From Morchella semilibera (taxonomy: Eukaryota > Ascomycota > Pezizomycetes > Pezizales > Morchellaceae), in the NCBI GenBank assembly GCA_009192285.1, contig WBVU01000012.1, positions 1,302,001 through 1,366,000 of the forward strand: DNA of 64,000 nt, read 5' to 3'. A program made the position numbers and the translations under genes. Below, in pieces: positions 22,181-33,300 of the stretch; position 1 is the stretch's first letter; each line of letters starts with the position of its first letter. The notes below the pieces were generated by a model. The model worked only from the letters and a program-made list of their open reading frames with translations, ran no database searches and was not told where the DNA came from.

Positions 22181-24873
22181 ATGGCCAGTGGCGGCGATGC
22201 CCGTTTCTTTGCTCGAGTCTGTCCACTGTCCACTCATCTCACCTTTCAATCAAGCCTTCATTCCTTGCTCTTATTCTTCTTCCTCTTCCTTCCCCGCCTG
22301 CCCCTTCTCACTAACTGACGATGGTACCAGGGCAAAGTAGCCGAGCTCCGCGCAGAGCTCAATAGCGACAAGAAGGACAAGAACTTCTCGCGCAAGAAGA
22401 TCGCGCTCAAGAAGATTGTCGCAAACATGACCATGAGCAACAATGACATGGCCGCGCTCTTCCCTGACGTGATCCAGTGTATGACAATCCCCACGCTTGA
22501 GATCAAGAAGATGTTTGTCTCGCCCCCCCCCCCTCCACCCTCCCTTTCTCCCCTCCCCGGGAAAGAGCAAGGAGAAGAAAAGAGAGTAGCTGTAGCTCAG
22601 TACTAACTGAAACACTCCCCCCCACCACTCAGGTGCTTCCTCTTCCTCGTCAACTACGGCCGTGTCAAGCCCGACATGGCCCAACGCGCGCTCCCCATCC
22701 TCATCAGCGACATGGAGGACCCCAACCCGCTCGTGCGCGCCCTCGCCCTCCGTACAATGTCGTACATCCACGTCCCGCAGTTCATCGAGGCGACCGTGGA
22801 GCCGTTGCGCCTCCTGCTGCGCGACAACGACCCCTACGTCCGCAAGACGGCGGCGTTCTGCGTTGCGAAGTTGTATGACCATGACCGTGAGCTGGTGGAG
22901 GGGTCTAGCAGCAAGGGCGGCGTGGCCAACGCAGCTCAGGGACTCATTGAGGGACTCAATGGATTGCTGAAGGATGATAATTCGACGGTGGTGGCGAGCG
23001 CACTGGTGGCGCTGATGGATATCTGGGAGAGGAATGAGAATATTAAACTCACGATTGATCATACGAACGCGAGTAAGATTGTGCAGATCTTGCCGGATTG
23101 CTCAGAGTAAGTACTGTAATTTCTAGGCTGCGTCACGGGGGATCACTCATAAGGCGGCGGACGCATCATATGCCAGCACTCGGCTTGTCCCCCACCCTGC
23201 ACTTGCGGTAGAGGGCCCTGCTAACAGACACAGATGGGGCCAGACCTACATCCTCGAAGCGCTCATGGCCTACGTGCCGCAAACCACCGACGAAGCCTCT
23301 ATCATGGCTGAGCGCATCTCCCCGCGTCTACAGCACTCCAACTCCTCCGTAGTCCTAACGTGCATCCGTGTGATTCTGTACCTGATGAACTACATTTCGG
23401 ACCAGAAGGAGATCAGCAATCTGTGCCGGAAGCTGTCGCCGCCGCTTGTGACGCTACTTGCCAAGGGGCCGGAGGTGCAGTATCTTGCGCTGCGAAATGC
23501 GCTGCTGATCCTGCAGCGGAGACCGGAGGTCTTGAGGAACGATATCCGTGTCTTCTTTTGTAAATATAATGATCCGATATATGTCAAGGTCACGAAGCTG
23601 GAGTTGATCTTTATGCTGGCGGGTGAGGATAATATTGAGGAGGTATTGACGGAGTTGAGGGAGTAAGTGCTTTTGTGTTTTTTTTTTTTAGGGGGCGAGG
23701 GGTGCTCTACTATTTCATATTATTTCTTTTGGCACCCCCCCCCCCACAACACCGTGGTGGTGGTTATTTCTCCATATGCCTATTTTTTACCCCTATATAC
23801 CTCCGGACTACCCCCTTCCTTCCTCTATCTACGACCCCACTAACACCCCTCAGGTACGCCACCGAAATCGACGTCCACTTTGTGCGCAAGTCCGTCCGCG
23901 CCATAGGCAAACTCGCCATCAAGATCGAGCCCGCTGCCCGCCAGTGCATCAACACGCTCCTCGAGCTCGTCTCCACAAAGGTCTCCTACATCGTTCAAGA
24001 AGCCACCGTCGTCATCCGCAACATCTTCCGGAAATACCCCAACCAATACGAATCCATCATCTCCACGCTCTGCGAGAACCTCGACTCCCTCGACGAGCCC
24101 GAGGCCAAAGCCGCCATGATCTGGGTCATCGGCCAATACGCCGACCGCATCGAGAACTCGGACGTCCTCCTCGAGGACTTCCTCTTCTCCTTCGCCGACG
24201 AGCCCGTCGAGGTACAACTTGCGCTGCTGACTGCCACAGTCAAGTTATTTATCCAGCGCCCCACCAAGGGGCAAGACCTGGTGCCCAAGGTCCTCAAGTG
24301 GGCGACCGAGGAGACAGACAACCCAGATCTCCGCGACCGCGGGTACATGTACTGGCGGCTTCTGTCCGCGGACCCCGCAACGGCGAAGAAGATCGTCATG
24401 GGCGAGAAACCGCCCATCACCGCCGAGGCAGAGAAGCTGGACCCCGCAACGCTCGAGGAGATGTGTCTCAACGTTGGTACGCTGGCAACAGTGTATCTCA
24501 AGCCCGTGAACCAGGTATTTCGGACGGCGCGGCCAAAGCGGCTGACGGACTCGCCGGCGCTGCAGCGACACATGCTGCCCACGGCGATTGCGGAGGAAGC
24601 TGCGCGGGCGGCCATGAGCACCATGGCTGGCGGTACGGGTGGTGCGGGAGGAGTAGTGCCGGGAGGAGTGGATCTGCTGGGAGGCGATATCAGGGAGGCG
24701 GTGGACCAGGCGGACGATTATTTCGCTGGTGTTGGGAGCGGGTGGGCGGGAATCCGTTTGCGGTGGTGGGCGGGCCAATCCAAGGTGGGGGCCAGTATGG
24801 TGAGTCTACTGTGAATTCCGAGGAGAGGTTTTGGGAGAAGTTGGAGAGTGGGCGGAGGGTGGTTTTTTACTAA
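22181..24873 (+). CDS. APL2: AP-1 complex beta-adaptin (Apl2-like), one apparent frame break near the 3' end
   Basis: Large subunit of a clathrin adaptor acting in trans-Golgi/endosome sorting. Exons: 22181-22216, 22331-22512, 22633-23106, 23234-23662, 23854-24873; introns 114, 120, 127 and 191 nt, the first two with weak donors (GTCTGT, GTTTGT). The HEAT-repeat trunk is complete: [127 protein letters not shown] and [16 protein letters not shown]. After YFAGVGSG the frame runs to a stop at 24814, but the +2 frame reads [19 protein letters not shown] and ends at 24873, a more natural hinge tail. One missing G in the G-rich 24740-24750 would join them (about 713 residues). No ear domain, as usual in fungal Apl2. 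AP-2 beta is the alternative, judged less likely. Confidence 0.9.
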
Positions 24874-26498
24874 GTTGGTAGGGGGAGGTGTGTGCATTTA
24901 TGCGGGTCGGGGGCTGGAGGGACGGGTTGCGGGGACGGGTTTGGTTGGGCAGATGTGCTGACGTGATATGTGTGCATGGTAGTTGTGAGCCAGGGCGCAC
25001 CGCAGGACCTGTATTCGCCGGGTACGGGGGGGGATCTATTGCTGCTGTAGTAATGTGGATGGGTATGTATGAGTGAGTTTTGTGCCATGGCAATGGGGTT
25101 AGTATCTCTGATCTGTGCGCGGGCTTTTCCTTTTCCCTTTTCCTTTCTGACAATCGCTGTAAAAAATTGAACCATATGCTGTCCCTAGCTAGTAGCTCTG
25201 TGTGAGTGATACCAGATCTTAATTGAGTTGCTTCTTTCTCTGTTCTACTCTTCTCTTCCTTTCTTTTTTTTTTGGTGGAGGCTTGGGGGGAGAGTGTGTG
25301 GGTCATCGTTGATCTTGATCTTGAGTAGATTGTTCGTATATTTATATTTATATATATATATGCTTGTGTCTGTGTTTGTGTTTCTGTGTGTGTGGCCGGC
25401 TATTACTCTGCCTCCTGTAGACTGGCCCGATGCGTCCAGAGGTTTACATGCAGTCAAAGCCAAAGTTTTAAAGCCCATGTACCCCCCCGTCGCACCGCAC
25501 CATAACTAGACCCAACTCCCACTGCGTGCGTGATAATAGGTATCAAGTACAGTCCTGACACCCCACGACGCAAACTTGTCTTGTAACTCTACCCATATAC
25601 CCTCCTTGCAAAAAGGAGGGATATATGAATATATGTACCCAAGTCCCCCCCCCCCCCCGTGGGGGAAGGTCTTTCTCTTCCATTTGTATTTATATATGTG
25701 TGGGTGGGTGGGGGTGTGGGGGTGTGGATCGAGGCAGGTCACTAACTTGCTGCTAGTTGTAATTATATTATTTAGGGTTTAGTTAGATGGAGAGCTAGAG
25801 ACATGAATTGTCTGCTCTCCCGGTCTCGCTCTCCTGTGTGAAGTCCGTGATACGCGTATGTAGATCTATGAGGTAGTGCTGGACGGTGCCCAGGGTTTGC
25901 CAAGGGGTCGTGAATCATAATATATCACTCGCTGCGCTAGGGCCTTGGCATTGTAGGCTTGTCTTCATAAAACAAAGTCCTGAGAGTAAGGTGATCTAAC
26001 GATGCACGTGTTCTCCCCACACACACGGATATAGCGACATGTTGACATGCATTATTTCTAGACAAACACAACTAATGTTGAACGTATTACCAGAAGCACA
26101 CTATCTAGTTAAAGCATGACTGAGAATGCTAGAATGTCGAATCGAATGTAGAACAATTATGCCTTCATCCCTGCCACTGCAGTGTATTACCTGAAATACA
26201 ACTGAGACCGAGCTCCTTCAAACATTCATCCTCCGCTTGCAATACAATAGCAAATATCTCGAGCAAGTATTGTAAAACAGTTACCAACGCCGTACCTGTC
26301 ATATGCGCAGAACAATATTTCCGAGATCCTAGCTCCTTCAGGGATATAATCCCCCCTCAGAAAAACAATCAAATACTAAATGCACTCATCCATATAGAGA
26401 GAGCACATTATTTTAGCTTGTGGGGGACGATTTGATCCACTCCATGCCTTGTTCGAGAATTAATATTCAGACTCAGAATCCGATAGCTTTTTTTACCG
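24874..26498. other. Convergent intergenic region, gene-free
   Basis: TA-rich microsatellite at 25339-25362, C run at about 25648-25660, GT-rich stretch at 25690-25725. No supported gene; open frames here are short and featureless. Confidence 0.5.
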
Positions 26499-27467
26499 TT
26501 AGCACGTAGAGGAAACATTATAGGCATGTATTTTTGTACTAACCGCAGTCTCTACCCCATGTTCTGCCTCCCATGCCTCTTGGAGCTGAGCCTCTGCCAT
26601 AACCCTGCCTCTCAAATAATCACGAAAAGCATCCGTTTCCCAATGTTTCATAGCAATCAACAGCAATCTTAGTAGAGAGGGAACCTCATTCGGGTCGACA
26701 GGCAAATTGTCACCAAGGTTACTCTCGGATATCTCATAAGCCATCTCCTCTTCTTCCCGCTGAGGCCAATAGTACCTTTCATCATTAGAGAATACAACTT
26801 CGAAACCCTGAAGTCTTTTCTGCATCTTCCTCTCCCTCTCTCTTCTTAGAGACAGCGCATGCTGTCTCCACCCATAAGGAATATCTACCGGCACCAGTCC
26901 TATTAGATTCGTCCTATTTGGGTCTGCACCAAAATACAAAAGCAGCTCAACAAGTCCGCGCCTACGCTTCTCGACAGCAAGAAATAACGGGCCCCCAATG
27001 TTCTCCTCAAGGGCGTTGGGAGTATAGCCATTTTCAAGCAATAGTTTTGTCAGAAGATAGTTCCCTTTTTTGACGGCCAACATGACCAAGCTCCAGTACT
27101 CAACACATTCATGTTTGGAAGCCCCATTTTCTATAAGCACCGCAGCCACCTGTCTGCTTCCAGCCTGAACGGCAGCCTTTAAAGCTGTGATATAGAAGGA
27201 TTGTCTCCAGGTACTATTGCCTGATTCCCAGCGGGAATTGACATCTGCTCCTTTCGCGATGAGAGACCTAACACATCTATCGTAGTTCCTATATAATGCT
27301 CGCGCAAAGCGTCTTTGAATCTCACCGACAGTAAGGAGTGAGCTTAGGAGAGATTTTGTCAGATGGTAGATTCGATGGTTGGTTCTAACGAAACGGCTGA
27401 GATTTGTAGCATCAAGATTCTCAGCGATGATATAGAGAAGCTCGTTCGGGAGAGATGTTAGAGACAT
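26499..27467 (-). CDS. F-box protein with ankyrin repeats
   Basis: Single-exon gene, 322 residues. The N-terminus SLTSLPNELLYIIAENLDA (residues 2-20) followed by TNLSRFVRTNHRIYHLT is a fungal F-box, the docking site for Skp1 in SCF ubiquitin ligases. Residues ~58-200 hold ankyrin repeats, e.g. YDRCVRSLIAKGADVNSRW, ALKAAVQAGSRQVAAVLIEN, GNYLLTKLLLENGYTPNALE and RRRGLVELLLYFGADPNRTN. The C-terminal ~120 residues are charged and unlike any family I know. The likely role is substrate selection for ubiquitination, by analogy with other F-box/ankyrin proteins; the substrate is unknown. Such genes are numerous and variable in filamentous fungi and often sit in accessory regions, as here next to a MITE cluster. 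Confidence 0.85.
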   Translation of the reverse strand: MSLTSLPNELLYIIAENLDATNLSRFVRTNHRIYHLTKSLLSSLLTVGEIQRRFARALYRNYDRCVRSLIAKGADVNSRWESGNSTWRQSFYITALKAAVQAGSRQVAAVLIENGASKHECVEYWSLVMLAVKKGNYLLTKLLLENGYTPNALEENIGGPLFLAVEKRRRGLVELLLYFGADPNRTNLIGLVPVDIPYGWRQHALSLRRERERKMQKRLQGFEVVFSNDERYYWPQREEEEMAYEISESNLGDNLPVDPNEVPSLLRLLLIAMKHWETDAFRDYLRGRVMAEAQLQEAWEAEHGVETAVSTKIHAYNVSSTC

Positions 27468-27969
27468 ATCTGGTTGCTACTGGTGCACGGGATTGATAGA
27501 AGCCTCCTTGCGTCTGTATAGGTTTTTTTTTTGGGGGGGGGGAGAATTGAGACACGGGGACTGCTGGATGATGAGTTGTGGGAGGAGGTAATTGATTGGT
27601 GGGGTGGAGGGGGGCGGGGTATTTAAACTTAATGCCATCATAGGCCCTGTGCATACGTGTGCTAGTGGCTACATGTAGGGTGGTTACTCCGAGCTTGGGG
27701 GCTTCTGTGTACAGTCTACCTGGCCCGTAGGGACCTAAAATGTTTGTTCTACTCCGTCATACGCGGTACAGCGGTGGACACTCAAAACCGACCCTTAGTT
27801 ATGTTGTTCTAGAGGCTATGGGGAAGTGATTTTTGGCTTGTTTCGGAATCCCTTCTTCTGTAGGACTGTTGAGAGTAGACAACAGAACCATTCTACACAA
27901 GGATTTTCTTCCTGGACGGTGTTGTGGTGTTGATAGTCAGTAGTTGAATGGTCGGTTCTTGTCCGCCAC
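27468..27969. other. Upstream region of the F-box gene
   Basis: Minus-strand promoter side. G run at 27532-27541; TACATGTA at 27669. No gene seen. Confidence 0.5.
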
Positions 27970-28159
27970 TATCGCCTGGTGGGCTGAAACATGCTCAGGA
28001 TCTGGTGCTTTGCATATTGTACAAACTTGGCGCTTGCATTGCCAAATAGAATAATACTACAATAAGAATTTCAACAAAAAAGTCCCACAAACAGTAAGTT
28101 TTGACCAAAGTTTGCCAAGGCTGCAAAGCACTGAGCACGTTTCGGCCCACCAGGCGATA
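27970..28159. mobile_element. MITE-like element, family B (190 bp)
   Basis: Terminal inverted repeats of about 21 bp or more: left TATCGCCTGGTGGGCTGAAAC, right (reverse complement) TATCGCCTGGTGGGCCGAAAC, with similarity continuing through RTGCTCAG and TGCTTTGC. No coding capacity. TA at both ends may be part of the target-site duplication. Confidence 0.75.
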
Positions 28160-28220
28160 CCTCAGCACTAGCACTTGGCACTTGGCACTCAGATGTCACC
28201 TCATACTCGCAACTTCATAT

Positions 28221-28353
28221 TAGAGCGTATTGGCCAACAACTTCTGAGCCTAAATATTTAGCTCTTGGCGACTGGTTTTGGTGCGGATAGCCCCCCAAGA
28301 GCTCAAGATTTGTACTCAAAATTTGAAAATATGAGTGTGGCCAACACGCTCTA
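28221..28353. mobile_element. MITE-like element, family C (133 bp)
   Basis: Left end TAGAGCGTATTGGCCA and right end, reverse-complemented, TAGAGCGTGTTGGCCA: 16-bp inverted repeats with one mismatch and TA at both tips. Interior non-coding. Lies 61 bases from the family B element. Confidence 0.65.
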
Positions 28354-28851
28354 TTGCATGCTATTCCTGGCTTTTTTGAGTGTATCCAATACTACATGTA
28401 GTCGTGCGAGTACTCGCAACCTCATAGCGTTTCTGAATGTAGTCTTGGCGGTTTTTTGAGTGTATGCAATATTAGTCGGGTTCAAAATCGCTATGAAATT
28501 GCCTAATTCGAGACGTAATATATATAGTAATCAGGCCTAGACGATTTTATTAGACCTAGCCTTAAGAACGAATGTTCTTAGTAGATGATCCACCAAACCG
28601 GATCTCCCCTTCGGCTTCGGGGTCTAAAAAAATGCATGCAAACATGCTGAGAGGGCTTGACCTGCCTAGGAAGTTGATCGACTGGGGAAATAGTGGACTG
28701 GGTAAGTGACCTCCCTCCACCTCCGCCCCACATCGAAGTGTAATAGTTCTCTTGGTGTACGTATGCAGGACCCCTCCTTACACAGAAAAAATCAATAAAC
28801 ACTAACTGTAACAAATATGATGACTAAAATTAATCTCAACAAAAAATTGTA

Positions 28852-29163
28852 TATGGAGCGGTAAATGTGTCAACAGTAACTTCACCAATTGCAACGGTGG
28901 TATAAGCACTGAATTTCAGTCCTTGTTCCAGTATAAATGCTGACTTTCAGTCTTTATTCTGCATTATCACAGTTTCACACCAGTGGTAAAATAGCTGCCA
29001 CCAGTGGTGAAATTCCCACCAGTGGACAATGTTCATATATCTGGCATTATATAGCCCCCTTTTGGCCAAAAGGTCTGTGCTTTTATCCATTTTAAGGTAT
29101 AAATTCTAGTATCACTTTCACCACCGGTGGTAAAATCACTGTTGACACGTTTACCGCACCATA
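28852..29163. mobile_element. MITE, family A copy 1 (312 bp)
   Basis: Inverted ends TATGGAGCGGTAAATGTGTC / TATGGTGCGGTAAACGTGTC (right end reverse-complemented), continuing AACAGT. The interior has imperfect CACCRGTGG palindromes and the blocks TTTGGCCAAAAGG and CATTATATAGCCCCC. Same family as 44184-44545 (opposite orientation) and 44707-44866. No coding capacity; a non-autonomous DNA transposon with TA ends. Confidence 0.85.
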
Positions 29164-30386
29164 AACTGGTAAGACATGATTTATTTTAAAGTACGGAGTT
29201 TAGCTGACTACATGTATTTAACCCGTCACGTATAATAGGACAGGTATGAGATTATGATCCAACATTAAGAGCCCACACCCCCGATCCTTCAACTGACGAC
29301 GATACGCCATCACCATCTATCGACAAAAAAAGCTTGGAGGTTCAGTTTCTGTGGGGTGGGCCGAGAACTAGGTCCGCTGGAGGCTTGAGTGCTCGGTGTT
29401 GTTTATCATTGAAGCCGTCCTAAAAGCTATCGCCATTCATGATAGCCTTCCAACATAAGAAAACAAGTAATATTGAGAGTATTTCAACTTCCAAGCTATA
29501 AGGAGGGACTACTAAAGTAGTGTTCTGGGATAGTAGTGATTGGATCGGCTCACTGGCAGGAATGTCGGGCCTGGGAGCTGACAGTGTGGTAAAGCAGCCC
29601 TCTCGTGCATCCTTCTGTATAGGGAGGGTCTTGCTGGAGGATCAAAACGTTGAGGTGTGTTGAGATGCGGATTTTGGACCTAACTAAGGGGGTTATGTTG
29701 ACACTACCTTAAAACCAAGGTCGGTCAAGTGTAGTATTGGGTTTGGGGAAGATTACTCCCCCCAAGAGTCTATTTGTCTCACTACTAGATTTTATGAATC
29801 CACATCTACTCTAGCTCATATAAAGCTAGTTGATATCTAATTCCTCAAATTCTTGTCACCATTTCCTTTTAGCCCCTCCTTTTTATTTTACGGATTTAAT
29901 CTCGTTAATCACATTTATAAGTCTCTATAAAGAAACTCCCTTTCGAAGGACCTATCTCAATTCCATTGAACCGTTAACTAGAGCTAGGGAATCGGGTGTA
30001 AGGTCACTATTTACGATGTTTTCCCCCTGTATATCCTTTTATACCATAGATTGCCCTACTTAATACTGCGTCGTATCTATTTGGCTTGTAGTATTATCCT
30101 AGATGTGCCGGCAGTTATACCCGGGTCACCTTGATCTTGAGAAATAGACTTGTAGGGTCCTGTTGGGTGGTAGAACTTCAAAGAAAGCTTGACAATAAAT
30201 TAAATAAACAAAGAACCCGATATATCTGGAGTAAACAAAGGAAGGAAGAACCCGGATATACATATACACCCTAAAGCCAAAAACTATTGCAAAAAGAAAG
30301 AAAGAAAGGAAAGAAAAAGAGGAAAGGGGAAAGGAAGGAAAAGAAAAGAAAAGAAAGCCGTCTGTACACTGGTATCGCAGTTTGAG
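29164..30386. other. Gene-free stretch with polypurine tract
   Basis: TACATGTA at 29209. A nearly pure A/G tract at about 30293-30357 (GAAA, GGAA and AAAG units) lies ~30 bases past the stop codon of the giant gene. No gene supported. Confidence 0.5.
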
Positions 30387-33300
30387 TTAAACACCTGCTT
30401 CAAAGTCTTTCTCCGATAGTAGCCTTCCGTGTACTATTTGCCCCAAATGACTAGCAAAGAAATCTTGGTCCTTGCGCCGAAATGCGATTAATTCTCTCAG
30501 GAGAGGGATCGGACTTTTAGAAAATGGTGATTCAACCTGCATCCCTAAGGATCTACGGTACTGCGGTTCCACAAACCCGTCGCTATGATTCATAACGCCA
30601 CCACTTGAAGTTGACTGTTCGATACTAGAGAGACCCAAGAACTCGCAAAGTCTCTTATAGGTTTTGTAATCTTTCAGATATACTTGACCGGCAAAGATGT
30701 TGAGCTCATCCACTAGATTTTCGGGAGTATGGGCCCGATCCCTCAACTCCCCAAGGAATGGTACCATCCCTTTTGTAACCTTTGGCGAATACATATGAAG
30801 ATTAACAAAAGTAGAGGCTCGTATCTCAGGAAGCAGTCCGTTAACCTCGTATGGACTCATTATTACTAATTGATCACCTTTACCTCTATCCGTGGAGATA
30901 ACCCAGCGAACAGGGCGGAGGAAATTATCCATCTTAGCACCAGATCTTATCTGGACCGTCTCGGCGAAGTCTTTTGTAACGAGAAGTTTTGACGACCAGG
31001 CACCAGGGTTCAAAAGCTGGCCCGCAGCAGAGGTTTCAAGTATGCTCTGAAATGCTGGCACAAAGCCCTTTGAATTATTGGCAATAATTCCGGTTCTGAT
31101 AAAATTGCGGACATCTTCATGGATTTGGTGGTCAAGAGGCTCCCGCTTTCCTGGACGCTCGACTTGCTGCTCCCTTTCAATTTCGTATGAAAGCTCCCGC
31201 TCCTGTTCCTCCTGGGCATGGGCCCCACGAAATGAATCAACCTCAAACCGCGCGCATCTTTCTCTAATGTAGAACACTTCTTTTCTTCTTTCCTCCAGCT
31301 CCTTGGGAACGGGCCCGAACAAGTCTTTGTCACCAAACTTCTCTAAACCAAATTGCTCCTCTAAACTTTTTGCCTCTTTCTCGCGTAATGAGTCTGGGAG
31401 CTCTTTGGTGTTCCGAGCTCTAGAATATGCGAGGTCTCGGCGGTGGAATGAAAAGCCTTGCTTGGCCCATATAGGGATATTATTTCGGTTACTGGTGCAT
31501 GTTTCATTCATGCACCAATATAAAACATCAGATACGCTACCGCCGGGACCCTGCGTGATATTCTGTATCTTTCTGTGAATCTCTGGAGGAGCGCAAAACA
31601 AGACCGATTGGCCTTGACCAAGTTTTCTCATCCTCATGCATGCTTTAAGGAGGTTGGTTGTCAGCTGATGGCCATTATATATATTACAAATGGGGCAAGT
31701 TCATCCTCTCACCTTGGACTAGTCTATCTTTTGTTAACTTTGGCCCAAGAGTCACCGCTGCTCTACTATTCATGGGTAACTTCAAGTCTGTGCCCCGCGT
31801 ATGAACCTCGTCAAGGTACACTAAGCAACGGTCCATTTGTTTCGAAAAAGTAGATAACTCAAAGGCCTCTGTGGTTCTATCCTCGCTGAGAACGGTGAGT
31901 TCATCGTTTTCGTTGAAAAATATAACTGCCTGCCAGCGGGCTCCGGAAGCCTTTGTCTTAGACAGCCAGTGATCTGCGACATCCCGGTTTCCCAACTCTA
32001 GAATCTGTGCCCCCACATCCAGAAGCACCTTTTTGTGTTAGCTAGGGTTTTCCAATAAGACTGGGAAAATATACCTGAATGGGGGGTTCCTTCGCGACCA
32101 ACATCTCTAAAAGTTTGTCCGTATCCATGCGCTCTCCGTTATTCTCGGCACATATATAGCTGTTCTCGGGTTGAAGAAGAAAGTTGAGAACTTTTGCGTT
32201 AGTGTTTAGCTGCTCAGGTCTATCGTATTGGAGCACTGATAAAGGTAAGAGGTCTCGGTTGTCATTTGTTCCACTAAATCCTGTCGTAGGGTGACTTTTC
32301 TCTGCGCCTATATCCCAGCCTGAGGAAGACAATTTAAAAGGAAACTCTTTTGCATGTTTGGGGAAAACAACTGAAGAGAGATAAAAGTCTATAACCCGTT
32401 TATTACGATAAAAGAATGGGAATACCGTGTCTTTAAATTCTTTCTCGTCTTGTAGGTTGATTCCGCTAAGTTTGTGATGGGTCTCCGGAACTACGTTTTT
32501 CAAGTCGTTCATCCACATTTCGTATTTATCTGCTGCAGCTGGTTTCGAGAGCCTGAAGAGGAGTTTGAAGCAATCCCGGAGTTCGTTTTCAGTCAAACCA
32601 CCGTAGTAGTAGCTCAAACAAGTTAAAGTTATCGCAACATCTGGGTGGCTGAATTCTGCTCTCGGAGCTGGGACATCCTTGGCCCGGTAAGGGACCGCGA
32701 GTAGTGTTTTGGGTATTCTTCTTGGGGCTAATCCGTAGTTGACTCTCCACCTCTTTTCCTTCAATGCAAAGAAAATAACGCCTTCAGCGATGAGTCCTCG
32801 GAGTAATAATAAGGCAACTTTGGAAGCTTTGTCTGTTTCGAAGTGTGCTAGTAGAGGTTTAATATGCTTCTGATCAACCTCCCTATCTGTAATAAATTTA
32901 TATGCCAAGTCACACATAGATTTTTCGAATCCTCGGAAGGAAACGGCAGGAATATCGCCTTTGATGACACCTGAAGCAACTTCATTCAACAGCGTTTTGC
33001 CTGCTTCTGACTTCAAGATACGCGTGGTCGGAAACCTTCCTGGTGAATCTTCCTCCAACAACTCTATATCTTCTTTGCTGGCCGCACCTGCGTGCCGTTT
33101 TACCAGATCGAAAATCCCTTGAACAATGATCCAACGATCTGGGGAACTTTCGAGAGACTTTTGTTCGCCGATTGTGTATATTAACTCGTTTTCGTGACTT
33201 AAAATCTCGTCGGATTCGTCCAGTATATCCCGTGAGTTTATTTCCAACCAATGTTGTGTATCAAGCAAGAGTTTTGCGAGCTCTTTGTCACCGCTTCCTA

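Noticed and set aside
22271-23062. 263-codon minus-strand open frame over beta-adaptin
   Set aside because: Shadow of the sense exons; crosses two of their introns and has no family features.
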